IMG/VR virus record: IMGVR_UViG_3300036857_000209
Span: 1 to 40,613 of that record
Source: a virus
Strand: one strand, 5' to 3'
Length of the DNA stretch: 40,613 bases
How positions within the stretch are numbered: position 1 is the first letter of the stretch; each line of letters opens with the position of its first letter. The translations under genes were made by a program, and so were the position numbers. The notes under the pieces are model-generated. The model made no database searches and was not told the origin of the DNA. It was given only the letters and a program-made list of their open reading frames with translations. Positions 34,926 to 40,613 of this stretch are shown here, one piece after another.

Positions 34926-35117
34926 TTATTCGTCCGCGGCGTCGTCGGTCAACTCGCGCGACAGGCCCCGGCGCAGGAGCTCCGCGACGCTAATGCCCTC
35001 GCGCTGGGCCCGCTGATAGGCGCGATCGTAGTCGGCGGGTGTGACCCGCACCTGCACGCGCGCCGGGTGCTGTCCAGGCGCCAACGGCGGACGGCCGGGC
35101 CGGCGAGGATCTCCCAT
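34926..35117 (-). CDS. Ribbon-helix-helix-like small protein, 63 aa
   Basis: RVQVRVTPADYDRAYQRAQR (about residues 20-39) followed by EGISVAELLRRGLSRELTDD is the RHH pattern: a beta ribbon, a helix, a turn at Gly and a second helix. A basic N-terminus (RRPGRPP) may be an AT-hook-like contact. GGAGGG about seven bases before ATG 35117 is a good ribosome binding site. It lies between large terminase and portal. It could be a late regulator or a packaging-associated DNA-binding protein. Confidence 0.65.
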   Translation of the reverse strand: MGDPRRPGRPPLAPGQHPARVQVRVTPADYDRAYQRAQREGISVAELLRRGLSRELTDDAADE

Positions 35118-35130
35118 GGGCGCACCCTCC

Positions 35131-36807
35131 CTACGCGATGACCAGATCCGGATCCTCGGCGGGTTGCTCGGGCAGCTGCGCGATCCGTCGCGCGTTCGCC
35201 ATGACGAGCGCCACCGCGCCGTCGATCTTGTCTTTCGACGCGTTCTTGTCGAGCCGGATCTCTTTGTTGCGGCCACTGCGCACGACGCTGTTGTCCATCA
35301 TCCACGACAGGATCAGGTTGTTGCCGTGCGCCAGCGCGACGTCGGCGATCAGTTTTTGCGTCGACTTGATCGCCTCGTTCAAATAGAAGCCCTGCGGCGT
35401 GTCGACCATCGTGAGGCCGGCGCCCTGCAGGTGCAGCGCGAGCTGCTGCGCGAAGCGTTTGTCGTATGCGATCTCGAGCACGCCGTCCTCGCGCGCGTCC
35501 GCCTCGATCGTCTCCTCGATCAGGTCGAGATCGGTGGTGTCGCCCTCGGTCACGGTCAGCAGGCCGGCGCGCTCCCACTCGGCGTACGGCCGATCGGGAT
35601 ACTTCGTCAAGGCGATCCGCGGCAGCCAGAACCGCATCGCGACCACGCAGTACTCGGGCAGCTCCCAGAGGCGCGCCCAGGCCGCGAAGTCGTCGGTCTG
35701 GCCGAGGTCGAGCCCGCCGTAGCAGCGCGCCGCGATCAGATCTTCCGGCGTCCAGGTCAACGTCGCGCACTGCCGCCACTTCGCCATCTCCCAGGCCGAG
35801 ACGTGCGCCTGCGTCCAGACGCAGAAGTTGAGGCGCAGCACCGTGTTGGTCTCGCTCGGAATGTGGCGCGCGTTGGTGACCTGGCGATCGAGGTACTCCT
35901 GCTGAATCACGATGCCGAGGTTCGGATTCGCTTTGACGTGGCACGCGCGATCGGTCAGCGGATCGTCGCCCTCGTCCAGCGCGCACACGTACGCGAACAG
36001 GCGATCGTCCTCGACCAGGCCCTCGAGCATTTTCCGCGCGTGCTCGTGGTGCTGCCAGCAGATCGACGTCCGATCGAATCCGGCGTTGGTGATGCCGAGC
36101 GAGAGCGGCTGCCGCCGGCGCTTCGTGCCGGCGCGCATCTTGTTGACGACGACGGCGTCCGCGTATTCGTGCTCCTCGTCGAAGATGACCATGTGCGGGC
36201 GCGGGCCCGACTTGCTGCGCTTGTCCTTCGAGAGCGGGCGGAACCACGAGAAGGTCGCCGGACAGGCGAGGTTGTCCTTGCCCCGTTTGATCAGCTCGGA
36301 CAGATCGGGCGAGGCCTCGACCATGCGATCGGCGTCGAGCCAGCAGATCCGCGCCTGGTCGATGTTCGAGGCCACGCTGTAGATTTCCGCCGCCTGTTCG
36401 CCGTCCATCGTCAGGCCGTAGAGGCCGATGCCGGCGGCGAGCGGCGTCTTACTGTTGCCTTTGCCCTCCTCCACGTACGCCTCGCGGAAGCGGCGATAGC
36501 CGTCGGGCATTTTCCAACCGAAGAGCGATCCGACGATGAACGTGTTCGCCGGCGTCAGGTCGAACGGGATCGGCTCGCCGTCGGCGTCGAGCGTGTCGGG
36601 CAGGCGCAGCAGCTGCTCGAAGAACGTGATGATGTGATTCGCGGCGGCCTCGTAGAAAAAGAACCCGCGCGGGTGGCCGCTCTTGCGCGCCGCGCGCTGC
36701 CGATCCGCGAGATGCCGTGCGCAGGCAAGGCGCACGTACGGGCCGGCGACGATCCGCCCACTGTCGACGGCGAGTGCGTACCGATCGACGCGATGGCGGA
36801 ACGTCAC
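35131..36807 (-). CDS. terL: Terminase large subunit (Terminase_1 type), 558 aa
   Basis: The ATPase half shows FREAYVEEGKGNSKTPLAAG (107-126, phosphate-binding loop) and HMVIFDEEHEYADA (Walker B Asp210 and Glu211). The nuclease half begins at YGGLDLGQTDDFAAW (363-377, with the first metal-binding Asp367). The N-terminal lead FFFYEAAANHIITFFEQLLR and the end DKNASKDKIDGAVALVMANA are typical for this family. It pumps DNA into the head and cuts it. The start GTG 36807 overlaps the methyltransferase-like gene stop (GTGA). In the P-loop the usual Gly before Lys is Ser119 (GKGNSKT), a departure from GxGxGK-type loops. Confidence 0.9.
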   Translation of the reverse strand: MTFRHRVDRYALAVDSGRIVAGPYVRLACARHLADRQRAARKSGHPRGFFFYEAAANHIITFFEQLLRLPDTLDADGEPIPFDLTPANTFIVGSLFGWKMPDGYRRFREAYVEEGKGNSKTPLAAGIGLYGLTMDGEQAAEIYSVASNIDQARICWLDADRMVEASPDLSELIKRGKDNLACPATFSWFRPLSKDKRSKSGPRPHMVIFDEEHEYADAVVVNKMRAGTKRRRQPLSLGITNAGFDRTSICWQHHEHARKMLEGLVEDDRLFAYVCALDEGDDPLTDRACHVKANPNLGIVIQQEYLDRQVTNARHIPSETNTVLRLNFCVWTQAHVSAWEMAKWRQCATLTWTPEDLIAARCYGGLDLGQTDDFAAWARLWELPEYCVVAMRFWLPRIALTKYPDRPYAEWERAGLLTVTEGDTTDLDLIEETIEADAREDGVLEIAYDKRFAQQLALHLQGAGLTMVDTPQGFYLNEAIKSTQKLIADVALAHGNNLILSWMMDNSVVRSGRNKEIRLDKNASKDKIDGAVALVMANARRIAQLPEQPAEDPDLVIA

Positions 36808-37364
36808 GCGCGCACCTCGGGCGGAAACGGCAACCGCTGATTGCCGGCGAGCCAGCGGTTGTACCGAATCGCCGGGCCGCGCGTGAAATGTAGCCGCGGC
36901 GCCGTCTTCTGCGCCGGCGTGCGGAACACCTGCAGGCAGCGACAGGCGCACGAGTCGCCAACGCGCACCAGCCAGGCGCGCTCGAGCACGCACGCCGAAT
37001 CGCTGGCGATCCACATCGTGTGAAACCAGATCAGCCGCTCGCGCGCGCAGTAGGCGGCGCCGCGGATCAGCGCGTTCTTCATCTGCTGGTTGATGCCCAG
37101 GTACGGCGGGTCGAGGATCACCACGTCGAACGCGTCCTGGCGAAACGGCGGCAGCCAGGCATCGCCGAGCACGTGCGGCCGCGTGGTCGAGTCGATGTCG
37201 AGCCGCACGCCCCACCGCGACAGCCCGCCGAACAACTGCAGGACGCGCTTGCCCTCGGTGAGCTGGCGCAGGTGCCGATCGACCGCCGGCGGAAACTTCC
37301 AGCCGTTCGATCGCCCCTGGCGGGCGTTGCCGCACCACAGCACGTCAACGGGAACGCGCGGCAT
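36804..37364 (-). CDS. DPPY-type DNA methyltransferase-like protein, 186 aa
   Basis: VLQLFGGLSRWGVRLDID (residues 42-59) is a Rossmann-type SAM-binding start, and FDVVILDPPYLGI (about 79-91) carries the DPPY catalytic motif of adenine or cytosine N-methyltransferases. After it, the frame continues with ARERLIWFHTMWIASDSACV and a C-terminal TPAQKTAPRLHFTRG. The protein is short compared with 250-300 residue enzymes, so the target-recognition part may be minimal. The start could also be GTG 37382. It sits between the two terminase genes, where it may tag phage DNA during packaging or protect it from restriction. Confidence 0.65.
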   Translation of the reverse strand: MPRVPVDVLWCGNARQGRSNGWKFPPAVDRHLRQLTEGKRVLQLFGGLSRWGVRLDIDSTTRPHVLGDAWLPPFRQDAFDVVILDPPYLGINQQMKNALIRGAAYCARERLIWFHTMWIASDSACVLERAWLVRVGDSCACRCLQVFRTPAQKTAPRLHFTRGPAIRYNRWLAGNQRLPFPPEVRA

Positions 37365-37404
37365 GATTCGCAGGCCACCCACACCGCGCGCAGAGTCGGA
37401 TCAT
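37345..37404 (-). CDS. 19-residue CxxC micro-ORF overlapping the methyltransferase start
   Basis: ATG 37404 overlaps the small terminase stop (TGATG) and the frame MIRLCARCGWPANHAARSR contains a CxxC and a nearby His. It ends 20 bases inside the methyltransferase-like gene. It may carry ribosomes from the terminase gene to the methyltransferase start, for which no good ribosome binding site is seen. It may equally be a chance frame. Confidence 0.3.
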   Translation of the reverse strand: MIRLCARCGWPANHAARSR

Positions 37405-37922
37405 CACTTCACCGGGATCGGCCGCCGCAGTTCCGAGGCCTGGCGCTGCAGGCGCGCCAGCGTCGTCTCGGTTTCGCCGGCGGCGGGCAGTGGGCCGGCG
37501 GCGGTCACGCGCGACCGGCTCGAGGGCGTCAGGCCGAGCTCCGGCCAGAGTTTCTGGCAGCCGGCCAGTGCCTTCGTCGCGATCGCGAGATAGGGATTCT
37601 GCATCGGGTACCCGCTCGGCGCCTGCACCACCATGCCCGACGCTTTCACGCGGGCGATCGCGTCGAGGTACCGACTCCACTCCAGGCAGAGCGCGACGAG
37701 CGCCGTCCGATCGGCTTCGGTGACCTGCCGCGCGACGCGCAGCATGGGCGCCAGGCGCCGCCACTCCGCGGCCGCGATCGCGTCGTTCTCGAGTTCGGGC
37801 GGCGGCTGGTCGAAGGCCTCGGACGGCGGCGGCGGTTTCGGTTCGTCCCGATTCAGCCGGCGTTTGCCCGGGTTCCCTTCGAGCCGTTTCTGGTCGGTCG
37901 GTTTTGGCTTGCGACCGCGCAT
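37404..37922 (-). CDS. terS: Terminase small subunit, P27 family, 172 aa
   Basis: The N-terminal signature MRGRKPKPTDQKRLEGNPGK, then RRLNRDEPKP, is the hallmark of the P27/Terminase_4 small subunit family. The middle (LENDAIAAAEWRRLAPMLRV, ADRTALVALCLEWSRYLDAI) is the helical core, and SGYPMQNPYLAIATKALAGC (about 102-121) the conserved linker. It recognises the packaging site and recruits the large subunit. Its start lies 70 bases inside the 3' end of the ParB-methyltransferase gene, in another frame. Confidence 0.88.
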   Translation of the reverse strand: MRGRKPKPTDQKRLEGNPGKRRLNRDEPKPPPPSEAFDQPPPELENDAIAAAEWRRLAPMLRVARQVTEADRTALVALCLEWSRYLDAIARVKASGMVVQAPSGYPMQNPYLAIATKALAGCQKLWPELGLTPSSRSRVTAAGPLPAAGETETTLARLQRQASELRRPIPVK

Positions 37923-39295
37923 ACATCGCGGCGCGCTCCCTTCTTCGATCTCGTCGACGGTGTGGCGATCGGTGTCGCCTTCTGGCCGGTGAACGCTTCC
38001 CAGCGGTCAATCGCCAGCTGGCAGTAGGTCGGCGCGATCTCCATCGCAAAGCAGCGCGCGCCGTGTTGTTCGGCGGCGATGATCGTGCTGCCCGATCCGC
38101 CGAACGGCTCGAGCACGAGTTCGCCGGCGCCAAGGTAGTGCTGAAAGAAGGCGAGCGGCAACGCGACCGGGAACGCCGCCGGATGCGCCTTCATCGATCG
38201 CCGCGTGAGGTTCGACTGCACGCCGGTCCGCTGCTCGCCGGCCGGCAGATCGACCGTCGCCTGCGCCTGGCTCATCGAGAACACGTCATGCTCGAGCGCG
38301 TGATCGTGCGCCGGCTGCGACGCGCCCACGGCGAGCTCGTCGCTCGTGCCCATGACGAACAGCATCTCATGCGTGTAGTTCGAGGTCAGACTGCGCAGGC
38401 GCGGGTTGACCCGCGTCGCGTGGAAGGTCGGCACCGGCACGCCGACTTTGTGCCAGACGAACTGACGCAGGAACGTCAGCCCGCAGGCCTCGAGCATGAG
38501 CACGTGGCGGTGCGGCGCGGTTTTCGGACTGACCCCGACGTTCCACACGAACGCGCGCCCCCTGGCCAGGTGCGCCGCCCAGGCGCGCACCAGCCCCTCG
38601 AGCCAGCCGAAGTACTCGGCCAGCGCCAGCGGCGAGTCGTCGTGCGTGTCGTACTTCACGCCGACGTTGTAGGGCGGCGAGGTGAACAGCCCATCGGCCC
38701 GTGGCGCGTCGCGGGTGAGGCGGTCGACGTCGGCGGCGGACGCACTGTCGCCGCAGAGCACGCGATGACCGCCGAGCGCGAAGAGGTCGCCCGGCTTGAT
38801 CGTCGTCGCGCGCAGCGCCGGCAGCGCGTCGGGATCGGTCAGCCCGGGCTTGTGGGTCGCGCGCATCATCGCGGCCAGTTCTTTGTCGAAAAAGAACGGC
38901 TTGAGATCGAGGCCGCCCTGCAGGTCGGCGGCGAGCTGCTCGAGGTTCCACGTCGAGAGTTCGCCCGATCGGTTGTCGTACAGCGCGAGCGCGCGCTTTT
39001 GCTCGTCGGTCAGGCCGGCGCGGCGCACCGCGATCAGTTCGTCGCCGGCGGCGTCGATGACGCGGACGGTGTGAATGCCGGCGTCGGCGGCGGCCGCGTG
39101 CACGCCGTTGCCGGCGAGGACGACGTTGTGTTCATCGATCACGATCGACCGCGCGGCCCCGACTTTTTGCAGGGCTTCTCGCACCATGCCGAGGTTGCGC
39201 GGGTTGTGCGTACGGCGATTGTGCGGATCGGCCTGCAGGTCGCTGAGCGCCAGCGTGCCGGCCGGCGGCGACGTGCGCGCCCGCGCGGTGCTCAT
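37853..39295 (-). CDS. ParB-domain DNA methyltransferase fusion, 480 aa (copy 2)
   Basis: Residues 12-95 form a ParB/sulfiredoxin-like domain (LALSDLQADPHNRRTHNPRN; RSIVIDEHNVVLAGNGVHAA). A methyltransferase follows with GGHRVLCGDSASA (175-187), the catalytic TSPPYNV (205-211) and the SAM-binding EPFGGSGSTIIAAEQHGARC (396-415), in the beta-class order used by N4-cytosine and N6-adenine methyltransferases of phages. The SPPY form points more to cytosine N4, but that is not decisive. The C-terminus is a basic tail (TRSKKGARR and on) that overlaps the small terminase gene. It is paralogous to its upstream neighbour, with which it shares ATGA coupling. Confidence 0.85.
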   Translation of the reverse strand: MSTARARTSPPAGTLALSDLQADPHNRRTHNPRNLGMVREALQKVGAARSIVIDEHNVVLAGNGVHAAAADAGIHTVRVIDAAGDELIAVRRAGLTDEQKRALALYDNRSGELSTWNLEQLAADLQGGLDLKPFFFDKELAAMMRATHKPGLTDPDALPALRATTIKPGDLFALGGHRVLCGDSASAADVDRLTRDAPRADGLFTSPPYNVGVKYDTHDDSPLALAEYFGWLEGLVRAWAAHLARGRAFVWNVGVSPKTAPHRHVLMLEACGLTFLRQFVWHKVGVPVPTFHATRVNPRLRSLTSNYTHEMLFVMGTSDELAVGASQPAHDHALEHDVFSMSQAQATVDLPAGEQRTGVQSNLTRRSMKAHPAAFPVALPLAFFQHYLGAGELVLEPFGGSGSTIIAAEQHGARCFAMEIAPTYCQLAIDRWEAFTGQKATPIATPSTRSKKGARRDVCAVASQNRPTRNGSKGTRANAG

Positions 39296-40613
39296 GCGGC
39301 CCTCACTTTCTCCGCGCGCGCGCCGGTGAACGCCTCCCAGCGGTCGATCGTCATCTGGCAGTACCCCGGATCGATCTCGATCGCGGCGCACGCGAGGCCG
39401 AGCTGCTCGGCGGCAATCAGCGTGGTGCCACTGCCCGCGAACGGGTCGAACAGGACGCCGCCGGCCGGTGTGCAGGCGCGCGCGTAGGCGACCGCGAGCG
39501 CCACAGGAAAGCGGGCCGGATGATCCTTGACGCCTGGCTCGCGCGTGACCTCCGGCGGCAGCTGGATCACGGTGCCCAGCGGGCGATGGGAGGCGACCAC
39601 GACCGATCGACGCTGCTGCACCGAGCCGTCGGCCTGGCGATCGCCGGGTGGCCGTACATGACCGGCGGCCTTGTTCGCGACGGTGCGCGCGATCCGGTGC
39701 TTGTCGCGCCCGAGGACGAAGATAAACTCGTGCTCGATCGGAAACATCGCCGAGAGTTTGCCGACCGATCCCTGCGCGCCCTGGTACCAGACGTTCCAGC
39801 TCAGAAGTTTCAGCGCGTGCCGCGCCGCCACCTCGAGGTAGCTGTTCCAGTACGGCACGACCGCGTTGTCCTTCCGCACAAGTCCGAGGTTGACGGCGAA
39901 TAGCGTCACGCGATCGGCGGCCGCCGCGAGGAACTCCGCGAGGTGCGCGACCGAGAGATCGACGTCGCCGCCGTACTGGCGCAGATTCGAGTAGGGCGGC
40001 GACGTGAAACAGAAATCGGCGGGCCGCTCGAGCGCGCGCGCCACGGCCCCGCGATCGGTGCTGTCGCCGCACAGCAGCCGATGCGGGCCGAGCGTGAACA
40101 GATCGCCGCGCGTGATCGTCGTGGTCCGTCGCGCCGGCACCGTGTCGGGTGCCGTGCGGCCGGGTTTCAGCGCGCCATCGCCGATCAGTTGGTGGAGTTC
40201 GACCGCGCTCCAGAACTGCGCGAGGTCCACGCCCTCCAGCTGCGCCGCGCGCACGGCGTCGGCGTCCCAGACGGCGAGTTCGCTGGTGCGGTTGTCGGCG
40301 ATGGTCAGCGCGCGCTTTTGCGCCGGCGTCAGGTTGCGGCGGCGCACGGCGATCACGGCGTCGCCGGCGGCGTCGACCACCTGCACGCGCGCGAGGCCCG
40401 CCAGCGCGGCCGCGTCGATGACGCCGTTGCCCGCAAGAATCGTGTTGGTCTCGTCAATCACGATGGACCGCGCCGCCCCGAAGGCCTTCAGCGAGTCCGC
40501 GATCGCCTGCGCGCCGCGATCGGTGCGGCGCCGCGGATTCTGCGCGTCGCGGGTCAGCGCCGCGAGCGGCAACACCTCCCCCCTGCGCAATTTCGCGGCT
40601 GGCGAAAGTTGAC
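39292..40613 (-). CDS. ParB-domain DNA methyltransferase fusion (copy 1), start beyond right edge
   Basis: The frame is open to the last base. The first alternative start inside the window is TTG 40590, but upstream in-frame codons (GQLSPAAK, using base 1 as wrap-around) suggest that the true start is outside. Counting from TTG: ParB-like domain 5-90 (VLPLAALTRDAQNPRRRTDR; RSIVIDETNTILAGNGVIDA), catalytic TSPPYSN (196-202) and SAM-binding FDPFAGSGTTLIAAEQLGLA (381-400). The C-terminal DRWEAFTGARAEK mirrors DRWEAFTGQKA of copy 2. Together with that gene it probably modifies phage DNA. Confidence 0.85.
   Translation of the reverse strand, partial: QLSPAAKLRRGEVLPLAALTRDAQNPRRRTDRGAQAIADSLKAFGAARSIVIDETNTILAGNGVIDAAALAGLARVQVVDAAGDAVIAVRRRNLTPAQKRALTIADNRTSELAVWDADAVRAAQLEGVDLAQFWSAVELHQLIGDGALKPGRTAPDTVPARRTTTITRGDLFTLGPHRLLCGDSTDRGAVARALERPADFCFTSPPYSNLRQYGGDVDLSVAHLAEFLAAAADRVTLFAVNLGLVRKDNAVVPYWNSYLEVAARHALKLLSWNVWYQGAQGSVGKLSAMFPIEHEFIFVLGRDKHRIARTVANKAAGHVRPPGDRQADGSVQQRRSVVVASHRPLGTVIQLPPEVTREPGVKDHPARFPVALAVAYARACTPAGGVLFDPFAGSGTTLIAAEQLGLACAAIEIDPGYCQMTIDRWEAFTGARAEKVRAA

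Noticed and set aside
33281-34993. 570-codon open frame on the plus strand across the portal gene
   Set aside because: It is the mirror of a G+C-rich portal gene with strong family features on the minus strand. Its translation is Arg/Ala/His-rich without domains.
36807-37338. 735-codon reading of the large terminase frame with an upstream extension
   Set aside because: The extension overlaps the methyltransferase gene and has no terminase similarity. GTG 36807 with GTGA coupling gives the normal family length.
1-40613. CRISPR array or transposase
   Set aside because: No regularly spaced identical repeats with unique spacers and no transposase or insertion-sequence ends were seen. The Cas4-like gene alone is a phage recombination nuclease type and not evidence of CRISPR.

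Overview
The window looks like the genome, complete or nearly so, of a temperate tailed phage with a long non-contractile tail (siphovirus, HK97-type head) that infects a strongly G+C-rich bacterium. No gene identifies the host. The G+C-rich coding style and the types of integrase and small early proteins resemble phages of soil bacteria such as Acidobacteriota, but this is a weak inference.

Layout. From about 10.3 kb leftward to base 1 (minus strand) lies the early region. It holds a small DNA-binding protein, a recombination/replication set (a protein with a topoisomerase-type zinc ribbon, an MT-A70 DNA methyltransferase, two conserved phage proteins, a Cas4-like Fe-S nuclease and a replication-organiser-like protein), then zinc-finger microproteins, a RusA resolvase and a J-domain protein. 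A control region at 10.30-10.62 kb carries divergent promoters and palindromes. From 10.6 to 16.9 kb (plus strand) is the lysogeny region: an HTH repressor, about a dozen tightly overlapping small genes, mostly of unknown function, and a tyrosine integrase. An excisionase-like gene (minus), a repeat-rich probable attachment region and a complete tRNA-Val(CAC) follow at 17.0-17.9 kb.

From 40.6 kb leftward to 18.1 kb (minus strand) is the late region in standard order: two ParB-methyltransferase fusions, small terminase, a third methyltransferase-like gene, large terminase, portal, S49 protease, capsid, connectors, tail tube, tail assembly chaperones with a frameshift, tape measure, tail hub/fibre proteins, a clan GH-A-like glycosidase, a beta-propeller-like protein and two tiny membrane proteins. 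No recognisable endolysin is present.

The early region runs off the left edge in the same direction in which the late region enters from the right edge. The broken gene at base 1 and the broken gene at base 40613 also join in frame. The simplest reading is a circular or circularly permuted genome of about 40.6 kb cut inside a gene. The most unusual structures are a roughly 490-bp degenerate pentanucleotide array next to the Cas4-like gene, iteron-like 11-bp repeats beside the replication-organiser-like gene, paired GGAACC repeats flanking the xis/attachment region and tRNA, and an integrase with substituted catalytic positions.
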